Positions 15,660 to 25,766 of a DNA stretch of 54,029 bases are shown in pieces (position 1 is the stretch's first letter; each line of letters opens with the position of its first letter). Made by a program: the position numbers and the translations under genes. Source of the stretch: Nocardia xishanensis NBRC 101358 (GTDB lineage: Bacteria > Actinomycetota > Actinomycetes > Mycobacteriales > Mycobacteriaceae); the NCBI RefSeq assembly GCF_001613365.1, contig NZ_BDCF01000054.1:1-54029 (forward strand), given 5' to 3'. The notes beneath the pieces were generated by a model. It was not told the DNA's origin and ran no database searches. It saw nothing but the letters and a program-made list of their open reading frames with translations.

Positions 15660-17330
15660 GTGAACACGACAACCGCGGGGATCGTCTTCGTGGCGTCCCT
15701 GGTCCTCGCGCTGGCCCTGGCGCACGTCCCGCTGGGCGACTACATGTACCGGGTCTATACCAGCGCCAAGCACTCCCGCGCGGAGCGGCTGATCTATCGC
15801 GCCATCGGCGCGCAACCGGAGGTAGAGCAGACCTGGGGCGTCTACGCCCGCAGTGTGCTCGCGTTCTCGGCGGTCAGCATCCTTTTCCTGTTCTTCTTCC
15901 AGCTGGTCCAGGACAAGCTGCCGCTGCACCTGAACGATCCCGCCACCGAGATGACCCCGGCGCTCGCCTGGAACACGGCGGTCAGTTTCGTGACGAACAC
16001 CAACTGGCAGAACTACTCCGGCGAATCCACCCAGGGGCACCTGGTGCAGATGGCCGGACTCGCCGTGCAGAACTTCGTCTCGGCGGCGGTGGGTATGGCG
16101 GTCGCGATCGCGCTGGTGCGCGGCTTCGCCCGCAAGCACACCGGAGAGCTGGGCAACTTCTGGGTCGACCTGGTGCGCGGAACGCTGCGCATCCTGCTGC
16201 CGATCGCGTTGGTGTTCGCGATCGTGCTCGTGGCGGGCGGAGTCATCCAGAACTTCCAGCTCCACGACCAGGTCGCCCAGACCGTCGCGGGCATGCAGCA
16301 GACGATCACCGGCGGCCCGGTAGCGAGCCAGGAGGTCATCAAGGAGCTCGGGACCAACGGCGGCGGCTTCTACAACGCCAACTCCGCTCACCCCTTCGAG
16401 AACCCCACCGCCTGGACGAACTGGATCGAGATCTTCCTGATCCTGGTCATCGCCTGCTCGCTGCCGCGCACCTTCGGCCGCATGGTGGGCAGCACGAAGC
16501 AGGGCTACGCGATCATCGCGGTCATGGGCACCATCGCCCTGACCAGCATCGCGCTGACGAATCTCTTCCAGCTGCAGAACCACGGGACCGTGCCGACGGC
16601 CATCGGCGCCGCCACCGAGGGCGTGGAAACCCGCTTCGGCGTCTCGAATTCGGCCACCTTCGCGGCCTCGACGACGCTCACCTCGACCGGCGCCGTGGAC
16701 TCGTTCCACGATTCCTACACCAGCCTGGGCGGCATGATGACGATGTTCGACATGCAGCTCGGCGAGGTCGCGCCAGGCGGCGTCGGCTCGGGCCTGTACG
16801 GCATGCTGATCCTCGCGGTCATCACCGTCTTCGTCGCGGGTCTGATGGTCGGACGTACACCGGAGTACCTGGGCAAGAAGATCACGCCACGCGAAATCAA
16901 GCTGGCGGCTTCGTATTTCCTCATCAGCCCGCTGCTGGTGCTGACCTTCACCGCGATCGCCATGGCGTTGCCTGGCCAGCGCGGGGGCATGCTGAACGGC
17001 GGACCGCACGGCCTGTCGGAGGTGCTGTACGCGTTCACCTCCGCCGCCAACAACAACGGCTCCGCGTTCGCGGGTCTCACCGGCAACACCGAGTGGTACA
17101 ACACCGCGCTCGGTCTCGCCATGCTGCTCGGGCGGTTCCTGCCGATCGTCTTCGTGCTCGCGCTGGCCGGATCACTCGCCCAACAGGGCGTCACACCCGC
17201 ATCGATCGGCACGCTGCCGACCCATCGCCCGCAGTTCGTCGGTCTGGTGGTCGGCGTGACCGTGATCCTGGTCGCGCTCACCTTTCTGCCCGCGCTCGCG
17301 CTCGGGCCGCTCGCCGAGGGAATCCACTGA
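15660..17330 (+). CDS. kdpA: K+-transporting ATPase subunit A
   Basis: Potassium-binding, channel-like subunit of KdpFABC. 556 residues with about ten TM segments and the repeated pore loops: TNTNWQNYSGE, GTNGGGFYNANSAHPFENP, the GGMMTMFDMQLGEV region and SAANNNGSAFAGL. Length is normal. The GTG start immediately follows the kdpF stop, with GAGAGG as ribosome site. kdpB begins one base after its stop. Confidence 0.97.
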   Translation: MNTTTAGIVFVASLVLALALAHVPLGDYMYRVYTSAKHSRAERLIYRAIGAQPEVEQTWGVYARSVLAFSAVSILFLFFFQLVQDKLPLHLNDPATEMTPALAWNTAVSFVTNTNWQNYSGESTQGHLVQMAGLAVQNFVSAAVGMAVAIALVRGFARKHTGELGNFWVDLVRGTLRILLPIALVFAIVLVAGGVIQNFQLHDQVAQTVAGMQQTITGGPVASQEVIKELGTNGGGFYNANSAHPFENPTAWTNWIEIFLILVIACSLPRTFGRMVGSTKQGYAIIAVMGTIALTSIALTNLFQLQNHGTVPTAIGAATEGVETRFGVSNSATFAASTTLTSTGAVDSFHDSYTSLGGMMTMFDMQLGEVAPGGVGSGLYGMLILAVITVFVAGLMVGRTPEYLGKKITPREIKLAASYFLISPLLVLTFTAIAMALPGQRGGMLNGGPHGLSEVLYAFTSAANNNGSAFAGLTGNTEWYNTALGLAMLLGRFLPIVFVLALAGSLAQQGVTPASIGTLPTHRPQFVGLVVGVTVILVALTFLPALALGPLAEGIH

Positions 17331-17331
17331 C

Positions 17332-19485
<2,154 letters not shown>

Positions 19486-19486
19486 A

Positions 19487-20371
19487 ATGCGTATGTCCAC
19501 TTGGATCCGTCAGCATCTTGCCGCTCTGCGCGCCTTGCTTGTGCTGACCGCGATCACCGGAATCGTCTATCCGCTGGCGGTTTTCGCGATCGGTCACCTG
19601 CCGGGACTGAACGAGAAGGCCGACGGTTCGCTGCTTGTGTCGGAAGGAAAGGTGGTGGGCAGCAGCCTGATCGGCCAATCCTTCACCGACGCCGACGGCG
19701 CTGCCCTGACGCAGTACTTCCAGAGCCGCCCGTCCGCCGCGGGCGACGGCTATGACCCGTTGTCCACCGCGGCGAGCAATCTGGGCCCCGAGGACATCGT
19801 GGATCAGAACGTCTTCGACCCCGTGGGGCGCGCGAGCCTGCTGACCACCGTGTGCGCGCGAAGCAAGGAGATCGGCGACCGTGAGGGGGTCGACGGTTCC
19901 CGCCCGTTCTGCACCGAAGACGGTGTCGGCGCGGTCCTCTCGGTGATCGGTCCGCGCGAGGCCGACGGCCAGATCTCGCGTCCGGTGCGGGTGGTCAGCG
20001 TGAACCAGGCGTGTCCGGCCGTGCCCTTCCTCGATGTCTATCTCGGGGTGCGGGTCCAGTGCGCCGAACCCGGGGCGGACTACTCGATCGGCCGTATCGT
20101 GCCGATCCGCGGCGACGCCCCCGCCGTTCCTGCGGTCCCCGCCGACGCGGTCACCGCCAGCGGCAGCGGCCTCGATCCGCACATCTCCCCCGCCTACGCG
20201 GAGATCCAGGTGCCGCGGATCGCCAAGGCGCGCGACATCTCCGAGGATCAGGTGCGTCGGCTCGTCTCAGCGCATACCGAAGGAAGAACCCTCGGGTTCC
20301 TCGGGGAGCCGCGAGTCGACGTGGTCGAGCTGAATCTCGACCTGGACCGCGCCCATCCCGTCCGCGGCTGA
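19487..20371 (+). CDS. kdpC: K+-transporting ATPase subunit C, enlarged
   Basis: KdpC has one N-terminal TM (about 14-36) and an external domain that assists ATP binding in the complex. Family landmarks are present: QSFTDADGAALTQYFQSRPS, GYDPLSTAASNLG, VTASGSGLDPHISPAYAEIQ and the VELNLDLDRAH end. Length is 294 residues against about 190 usually. The excess is a block at about residues 105-210 between SNLG and VTASGSG, containing four cysteines (123, 142, 176, 192). It remains in frame and has normal codon use, so it is probably a genuine extra extracytoplasmic subdomain. ATG 19487 is one base after the kdpB stop. Confidence 0.93.
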   Translation: MRMSTWIRQHLAALRALLVLTAITGIVYPLAVFAIGHLPGLNEKADGSLLVSEGKVVGSSLIGQSFTDADGAALTQYFQSRPSAAGDGYDPLSTAASNLGPEDIVDQNVFDPVGRASLLTTVCARSKEIGDREGVDGSRPFCTEDGVGAVLSVIGPREADGQISRPVRVVSVNQACPAVPFLDVYLGVRVQCAEPGADYSIGRIVPIRGDAPAVPAVPADAVTASGSGLDPHISPAYAEIQVPRIAKARDISEDQVRRLVSAHTEGRTLGFLGEPRVDVVELNLDLDRAHPVRG

Positions 20372-20399
20372 GTTTCGGCTCAGCCTCTTTCGGCCGAGG

Positions 20400-20434
20400 A
20401 CAGCCCCGCGCCCGAGCGCCGGGGCTGTTCTCGT
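20400..20434. terminator. Terminator between convergent kdpC and the beta-sandwich gene
   Basis: ACAGCCCCG (20400-20408) pairs with CGGGGCTGT (20420-20428), an 9-bp stem followed by TCTCGTTT. It lies 29 bases after the kdpC stop and could serve both converging genes. Confidence 0.7.
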
Positions 20435-20481
20435 TTCCGCAGCCGACAGCCCACTCGATCAGGCGGGCGAAATACCTGTCG

Positions 20482-21003
20482 TCATACCGCGGTCTGGGCG
20501 GTCAGGTCGTCCAGCAGGATCATGACCTCGCCCTCTCGCTTGACGACCTCGGTGAGCCGGATCTTCAAGCCGAGTATCTCGGCGTCGGCGATCACGTCCG
20601 CCGGTTCGTGCTCGAGGCGACGCCATTCCCCGGTGGCGGTGACGGCGCCGAGCACCAGTTCTGTCTCGCCCTGGTCGCTGGAGAGCCGGGCGGACACCCG
20701 GATCGACGCGTGCGGCGAACGCACCCACAGGTTCAGTACCGCCAGCTTCCCCGCGATCGAGAAGGATTGCCCGGGCTTCGCCTGGAGCTCGACCTCGAGG
20801 TCCGCGGTCGCCTCGCGGACCAACAGCACGAGCGCGCGTTGGTCAGCACCGGCGACGCCGTCTGCGTAGACGCCGGGCGTCTTGCTCGGCGCGCCCTCCG
20901 CGAACGTGGTGAGGTGCGTCTTGCTCGCCCCGTTCCCCGCGAGATCCCACTTGTCCTTGTTCTCGAAGTCGTCAAGCAGCACCTCGACCGATGCGTCCGA
21001 CAT
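20482..21003 (-). CDS. Predicted beta-sandwich (carbohydrate-binding-like) protein
   Basis: 173 residues, not recognised by name. It starts VEVLLDDFENKDKWD, an opening seen in jelly-roll or FlaA/CBM-like domains, and has alternating beta segments (LVLLVREATADLEVELQA, SIRVSARLSS, TELVLGAV, EWRRLEHEP, AEILGLKIRL) ending in GEVMILLDDLTAQTAV, where a DD pair closes the sandwich. No signal peptide, TM or cysteine is evident, so it looks cytosolic unless secreted by another route. I chose the ATG at 21003 (AAAGGGA upstream); longer readings have non-coding composition. It converges on kdpC. Confidence 0.6.
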   Translation of the reverse strand: MSDASVEVLLDDFENKDKWDLAGNGASKTHLTTFAEGAPSKTPGVYADGVAGADQRALVLLVREATADLEVELQAKPGQSFSIAGKLAVLNLWVRSPHASIRVSARLSSDQGETELVLGAVTATGEWRRLEHEPADVIADAEILGLKIRLTEVVKREGEVMILLDDLTAQTAV

Positions 21004-21248
21004 CCCCGCTGTCCCTTTCTCCGCGCGTCCCGCCGGACACCCTCCGGCCCCGCCATGAACCCTACAAGTCACGGGCCAGTCCTGCTCGCGCGGCGCGGGA
21101 CGCCCGGCGCGGGACGCAGCCGGATTCCAGGGTCTCGCGGAAACCGGCCACGGGCACTCGTCCGGATCGCGGTGATCCGAACCATTTCGCGGCGCGACGA
21201 GCGGTCCTAGGTTTTCGGCAATACCACTCGTGTTAGGACCGTTGCCAG

Positions 21249-22641
21249 ATGACACTGCAATCGGATCCGGTCACCTCCCCGCCCCCGGCCGTCGTCGCGG
21301 ATCCGCGGTGGTGGCCGAGATGCAGACGACCCGAATCGACTCGCCGTCGAGGGCCGCTACCCGTTCCCCGTCGATCCCGCGACCGGCGAGCAGCTGCGCA
21401 CCGGGGTGCAGGGGCCCGAGTACATGCGCCGAATGCGCGCCTGGCTCGAGCGAATCGGCGTGCGCGTCCTCGATCACTCGCCCGCGCTGGAGCTGCTCGT
21501 CGACGACGCGGGCACGGTGCGCGGCGCGGCGGGCTACCGGCGCAGGGAGGACCGGGACTACCGGATCACCGCGGGCGCGGTGGTGCTCGCCACCGGCGGC
21601 TGTGCCTTCCTGTCCAAGGCGCTCGGCACGAACGTCGACACCGGCGACGGCGCGCTGATGGCCGCGGAGGTGGGCGCCCGCTTCTCCGGCATGGAGTTCT
21701 CCAACGCCTACGCCATCGTGCCCAAGGGCTCCACCATCACCAAGACCGCCTACTACGGCTACGCGACCTTCTTCCACGAGGACGGCCGGGTGCTGGAGGG
21801 CGCAGGCTCGACCAAGGGCCGCTCGGTGATCGCGCGAACCCTGTTGACGGAGAGGGTCTTCGCGCAGCTGGACCGCGCAGACGCGACCGTGCAGGAGCAG
21901 ATGCGCCTCGGCCAGCCGAACTTCTTCCTGCAGTTCGACCGGCGCGGCATCGATCCCTTCACCGAGCGCTTCGAGGTCGACCTGCTCGCCGAAGGCACCG
22001 TGCGCGGCACCGGCGGCATCGACGTGATCGACGACGACTGCGCCACCACCGTGCCAGGGCTGTACGCGGCGGGCGACGCCGCGACCAGGGAACGCATCTG
22101 CGGCGGTTTCACCGGCGGCGGCAGCCACAACTCGGCGTGGGCCATGTCCTCGGGCAGCTGGGCAGGCCGTGGCGCGGCCCAGTTCGCCCTGCGCGACGGG
22201 CGCCGCGCGGACGGGCAGGTGCGCGGCGCGGGCCGAGTCGGGTTGCGTCCCGGTGGAACCGAGGCGGTGACGGCTACCGACGTGGTCGAGGCGGCGCAGG
22301 CCGAGCTGATTCCGTTCGAGAAGAACTACCTGCGCCACGGCGATCGGGTGCGCCCGGCGCTGGCCGAACTGGACGCGATCTGGCAGCGCGCGAGCGAGGG
22401 ACTCGCCGGGCGCAGCGGAGACGAGCGCGTCCGTGCCAGGCAGGCGGCTGCGATCACCGCGGTCGGCCGGTTGATGTACGCGTCGACGCTGGCGCGCACC
22501 GAAACCCGCGGCATGAGCAAGCGCGCCGACCACCCGGAGCTCGATCCCGCGCAGCATCACCACGTGCTCTCCGGCGGACTCGACGAGGTATGGACCGGCA
22601 CCACGCCTGCTCGCAACACCACGCCGGCGGTGGCGTCGTGA
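21249..22641 (+). pseudogene. FAD-dependent oxidoreductase (fumarate/APS reductase flavoprotein-like), internally deleted and frameshifted
   Basis: From about 21340 the frame encodes a convincing flavoprotein: LAVEGRYPFPVDPATGEQL, GPEYMRRMRAWLERIGVRVL, a VVLATGG flavin-site segment, TGDGALMAAEVGARFSGMEF, and PGLYAAGDAATRERICGGFTGG near the C-terminus. The N-terminal dinucleotide-binding part (GxGxxG and following ~90-110 residues) is absent. Instead an ATG at 21249 reads MTLQSDPVTSPPPAVVAD in a different phase and then runs out of frame through the gene. I read this as an internal deletion plus frameshift. Translation could restart inside (first ATG 21424; GTG 21406), but the product would lack the FAD Rossmann motif. 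Its stop overlaps the ferredoxin start. Confidence 0.72.
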
Positions 22642-22979
22642 TCGAATTACTGCGCGCCGACGACTGCATCGGCTGCGACAAATGCGTCGACGCCTGCCCG
22701 ACCAACGTCTTCGAACGCACCGCGTCCGGAATCCCGGTCATCGCACGGCAATCCGATTGCCAGACCTGCTTCATGTGCGAGGCCTACTGCCCGACCGACG
22801 CGCTCTACGTCGATCCGGAATCCACGCCGCTGCCGAAAGGCGCGGCGATTCCAGAAGACCACATCGGGCGTTACCGCGAGAAGCTGGGCTGGGGCCGTGG
22901 CCGGACCCCGGGCAGCCTGGTCGCGGTCGGCCCGAAACTGCCGCACGGCACGCCGCCGCCGCGGCTGATCGAAACATGA
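22638..22979 (+). CDS. 2[4Fe-4S] ferredoxin, partner of the flavoprotein
   Basis: 113 residues with two cluster motifs, CIGCDKCVDACP (about residues 10-21) and CQTCFMCEAYCP (about 40-51), followed by a 60-residue C-terminal extension. The pairing of a fumarate/APS-reductase-like flavoprotein with this type of ferredoxin recalls AprA/AprB, so it probably passes electrons to or from the flavoprotein. The GTG start overlaps the flavoprotein stop (GTGA) and its own stop overlaps the next ATG (ATGA). All cysteines are intact even though the flavoprotein gene is damaged. Confidence 0.85.
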   Translation: MIELLRADDCIGCDKCVDACPTNVFERTASGIPVIARQSDCQTCFMCEAYCPTDALYVDPESTPLPKGAAIPEDHIGRYREKLGWGRGRTPGSLVAVGPKLPHGTPPPRLIET

Positions 22980-23134
22980 AGAAAGCGAACAGTTCTCGCA
23001 TGCGCATCCTGCGGCCGCCGGCCGCCGCCCTGCTCTCCGCCGCCGTCGTCGTGCTGACGGCACAAGGCGAGATCCGCAAGGATTTCGACCTGGAGGACTG
23101 GTTCTGCCGCACCGGCAAGCCGAAACAAGGCTGA
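22976..23134 (+). CDS. 52-residue membrane-anchored protein coupled to the ferredoxin
   Basis: ATG overlaps the ferredoxin stop (ATGA at 22976-22979). The peptide has a basic N-terminus (MKKANSSRMRILR), a hydrophobic Ala/Val stretch (about 16-29) and a polar tail with DFDLEDWFCRTGK. It looks like a membrane anchor or a signal-anchored small protein with one cysteine. Coupling and the following terminator mark it as the last gene of this three-gene operon. Not recognised. Confidence 0.6.
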   Translation: MKKANSSRMRILRPPAAALLSAAVVVLTAQGEIRKDFDLEDWFCRTGKPKQG

Positions 23135-23140
23135 GTGTCA

Positions 23141-23173
23141 CGGCCGGGCAGCCAGACTGCCCGGCCGATTTGT
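23141..23173 (+). terminator. Terminator of the flavoprotein-ferredoxin operon
   Basis: CGGCCGGGCAG (23141-23151) and CTGCCCGGCCG (23157-23167) form a perfect 11-bp stem with a five-base loop, followed by ATTTGT, six bases after the small ORF's stop. Confidence 0.75.
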
Positions 23174-23198
23174 CGGTGGTCTCGGCCAGGATGGGGAC

Positions 23199-24287
23199 AT
23201 GACGGAACTATCGCTACGCGAGCTGAACCGGACCCTGCTGCTACGCCAGAAGCTGGCGGAGCGCGTGGATCTGACCCCGTTCGAGCTCGTCAAGCATCTC
23301 GTCGCGGTGCAAGGGCAGGAACCGAATTGGCCCTACATCGGCCTATGGACGCGCCTGGCCGGGTTCGGGCACGAGGATCTCGCCGCCCTGCTGCGCGATC
23401 GGAAGCTCGTGCGCTCCACCATGATTCGCCGCACCGTGCACCTGGCCGACAGTGCCGACTTCCGCTGGCTGCGCCCGACCGTGCAGCCGGTGGTCGACGC
23501 GGCACTGAAGGCGGCGTACTACCGCGACGAGATCGAGGGCATCGATCTGACCGAACTCGCCGCGGCGGGCCGCGCGCTGCTGGCCGGAAAACAGTTGAGC
23601 CGCGGCGATTTCGGCTCCTTGCTGGCCGAGCGGTTCCCGGACCGGCACGTCCGCAGGCTCGCCGAAACCGTCGAGCTGCTCGTCCCGCTGGTGCACGGCG
23701 CTGACACCGGCGCGTGGGGCCGGTGGCGCAATCGCTACGTCACCGTGAGTCTGGCCGAGGAATGGATCGGCGCGCCGATGGCCGCGCCCGATCCCGCCGA
23801 GCTCATCCGGCGTTACCTGGCCGCCTTCGGCCCTGCGACCGTCGCGGACATGCAGGCGTGGGCGGGCATCACTCGGCTCGCCGAAGTCGTCGACGAAATG
23901 CGTTCGGAGCTGGTGGTTTTCACCGACGACCGGCACCGGGTGCTGTTCGACCTGCCGGACGCGCCGCTGGCCGACCCGGATCTCGACGTCCCGGTGCGCT
24001 TCCTGCCCGCCTTCGACAACGCGCTGCTCGGCCACAAGGACCGCCGCCGGGTGATCAGCGAGGAGGACCGCCAGCGCACGGCGAAGGAGGCCTCCGGCGG
24101 TATCCCGATGTACCTCGTCGACGGTTTCGTGCACGGCCGCTGGTCGCTGGAGGACGACACCGTGCGCATCACGCCGTGGCATCCGCTCTCGGCCGCGGAC
24201 GAGGCAGCGTTGCGCGCCGAGGCCATGCGTCTGCTGGCTTTCGCGGCGCCCGAAAAAGACGGAAAAATTTTCGTCGAAGGCGGATGA
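23199..24287 (+). CDS. HTH_42 / AlkZ-like winged-helix DNA glycosylase
   Basis: 362-residue member of the HTH_42 superfamily that includes AlkZ and YcaQ, glycosylases excising bulky alkylated bases and unhooking interstrand crosslinks. The catalytic motif QxQ is present as VQGQ (Gln38, Gln40), the form associated with AlkZ-like enzymes rather than the QxD of YcaQ-like ones. Tandem winged-helix features follow, plus RSTMIRRTVHL and a conserved FLPAFDNALLGHKDR segment. The ATG at 23199 starts at the expected distance from the motif. It stands alone, between the terminator at 23173 and the glycan operon. Activity is inferred from family and motif only. Confidence 0.82.
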   Translation: MTELSLRELNRTLLLRQKLAERVDLTPFELVKHLVAVQGQEPNWPYIGLWTRLAGFGHEDLAALLRDRKLVRSTMIRRTVHLADSADFRWLRPTVQPVVDAALKAAYYRDEIEGIDLTELAAAGRALLAGKQLSRGDFGSLLAERFPDRHVRRLAETVELLVPLVHGADTGAWGRWRNRYVTVSLAEEWIGAPMAAPDPAELIRRYLAAFGPATVADMQAWAGITRLAEVVDEMRSELVVFTDDRHRVLFDLPDAPLADPDLDVPVRFLPAFDNALLGHKDRRRVISEEDRQRTAKEASGGIPMYLVDGFVHGRWSLEDDTVRITPWHPLSAADEAALRAEAMRLLAFAAPEKDGKIFVEGG

Positions 24288-24377
24288 AAATTCGAAAGAA
24301 TCGCCGATGATCCCCGCATATTCGAAACAAGACTACCGGTCCGGTAACAGTACGAAGAAGATTACTGGCAACCGATT

Positions 24378-24403
24378 GGTTTGAGCCGGGGCAAACGAGG
24401 TAC
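24378..24403 (+). promoter_or_regulatory. Candidate SigF/SigB-type promoter for the glycan operon
   Basis: GGTTT (24378-24382), then 16 bases, then GGTAC (24399-24403) resembles the actinobacterial SigF/SigB consensus GGTTT-N15-17-GGGTA. It lies 175 bases before the glycosyltransferase ATG, in a locally AT-richer gap (24288-24578) that otherwise shows no gene. Confidence 0.4.
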
Positions 24404-24578
24404 AACCCCTTCGGCCTCCCCTGATCACGTTCCACTGTGACAGGCCAACCAAAGCCCCATGGACGGCGGTGAAGTTCTCGCTCCACCTCCGCCGGCGGCG
24501 GCCACCACGTTAGGCACCCGGCGCATCGGTGTGCTGGGTGAATGCGAGTGCAATGGTTGTGTCCCTGGAAGGAGGGTC

Positions 24579-25766
24579 ATGAGCGCAGTGTTCTCGGCGC
24601 CGGTTTCGGCGCAGCGTGTGGCTTCGGATCTTCTGTCGATCGATCACCCCGGTACCCGTTTCCGCATTGCCATGGTTGTTCCGCCGTATTTCGACGTGCC
24701 GCCGAAGGCTTACGGCGGCGTCGAGGCGGTAGTCGCCGATCTGGTCGATTCGCTGGTAACGCGTGGGCACGATGTGACGTTGTTCGGCGCCGGCGAGCCG
24801 GGTACCAAGGCTCGCTTCGTCCCGGTCTGGGATCGGGCGCTGCCCGAACGGCTCGGCGAGCCGTTCCCCGAGGTCATGCACGCGCTGAAGGTGCGGAAGG
24901 CCATCGAGCGCCACCACGCCACCTACGGCTTGGACCTGGTGCACGACCACACCTTCGCGGGCCCGCTCAACTCACCGGCTTACTACGGCCTCGGCCTGCC
25001 CACCGTGGTGACCGTACACGGGCCGGTGCAGGACGACTGCTACCAGTACTACAAGGCGCTCGGCGACGAAGTGTCGCTGGTTGCGATCAGCGACCGCCAG
25101 CGCGTCCTGGCCCCGGACCTGCACTGGTCCGGGCGGGTGCACAACGCGATCAACGTGGCGGACTGGCCGTTCCAGACCGAGAAGGAGGACTACGCGCTCT
25201 TCCTCGGCCGGTTCAACGAATGCAAAGCGCCGCACCTCGCGCTCGAAGCGGCGCACTCCGTTGGCATTCCACTCATCCTCGCAGGCAAATGCAGCGAACC
25301 ACCTGAGCTGGCGTACTTCGAAGAGAAGGTGCGTCCGCTGCTCACCGATCGGGACCACGTCTTCGGGATGGCCGACGCCAAGGCCAAACGCAAGCTGCTC
25401 GCCGGTGCGCGCTGCCTGCTGTTCCCGATCCGCTGGGAGGAACCCTTCGGCATGGTGATGATCGAATCGATGGTGTGCGGCACCCCGGTGGTCGCGCTGC
25501 GCGGCGGTGCGGTCGAAGAGGTGGTCGTCGACGGCGTCACCGGTCGCATCTGCGACGATCCCGCCGAACTGACCGCGGCGATCGGCGAAGTGCAGAGCAT
25601 GGATCCGGCGGCGTGCCGCGCCCATGTCGAGGCGAACTTCGGTTCCGACGGCCTCGGCCGCGGCTACGAGCAGGTCTATTGGAAGCTCCTGCGGCCGAGG
25701 AACCGGGTCGCCACCCGACTGCCCGAGACGGCTCCGAACGTAGCGGTCGCGAGCAGGCTCGCGTGA
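24579..25766 (+). CDS. Family 4 glycosyltransferase (GT-B fold)
   Basis: 395 residues. N-terminal Rossmann with FRIAMVVPPYFDVPPKAYGG and the AYGGVE glycine loop; C-terminal donor-binding domain with ALFLGRFNECKAPHLALEA and the EPFGMVMIESMVCGTPVVAL motif (E-x7-E retaining GT4). It probably transfers a hexose from a nucleotide sugar to a glycan or small acceptor; the substrate cannot be read from sequence. The ATG at 24579 follows the strong ribosome site GGAAGGAGGG (24567-24575). The next gene, a debranching enzyme, is coupled by a GTGA overlap, suggesting alpha-glucan or trehalose-related metabolism, perhaps under general-stress control. Confidence 0.88.
   Translation: MSAVFSAPVSAQRVASDLLSIDHPGTRFRIAMVVPPYFDVPPKAYGGVEAVVADLVDSLVTRGHDVTLFGAGEPGTKARFVPVWDRALPERLGEPFPEVMHALKVRKAIERHHATYGLDLVHDHTFAGPLNSPAYYGLGLPTVVTVHGPVQDDCYQYYKALGDEVSLVAISDRQRVLAPDLHWSGRVHNAINVADWPFQTEKEDYALFLGRFNECKAPHLALEAAHSVGIPLILAGKCSEPPELAYFEEKVRPLLTDRDHVFGMADAKAKRKLLAGARCLLFPIRWEEPFGMVMIESMVCGTPVVALRGGAVEEVVVDGVTGRICDDPAELTAAIGEVQSMDPAACRAHVEANFGSDGLGRGYEQVYWKLLRPRNRVATRLPETAPNVAVASRLA

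Noticed and set aside
21249..22979. 576-codon open frame that appears to be a flavoprotein-ferredoxin fusion
   Set aside because: Only its first ~17 codons and the ferredoxin end are coding; the middle is an Arg-rich shadow of the flavoprotein in another phase.
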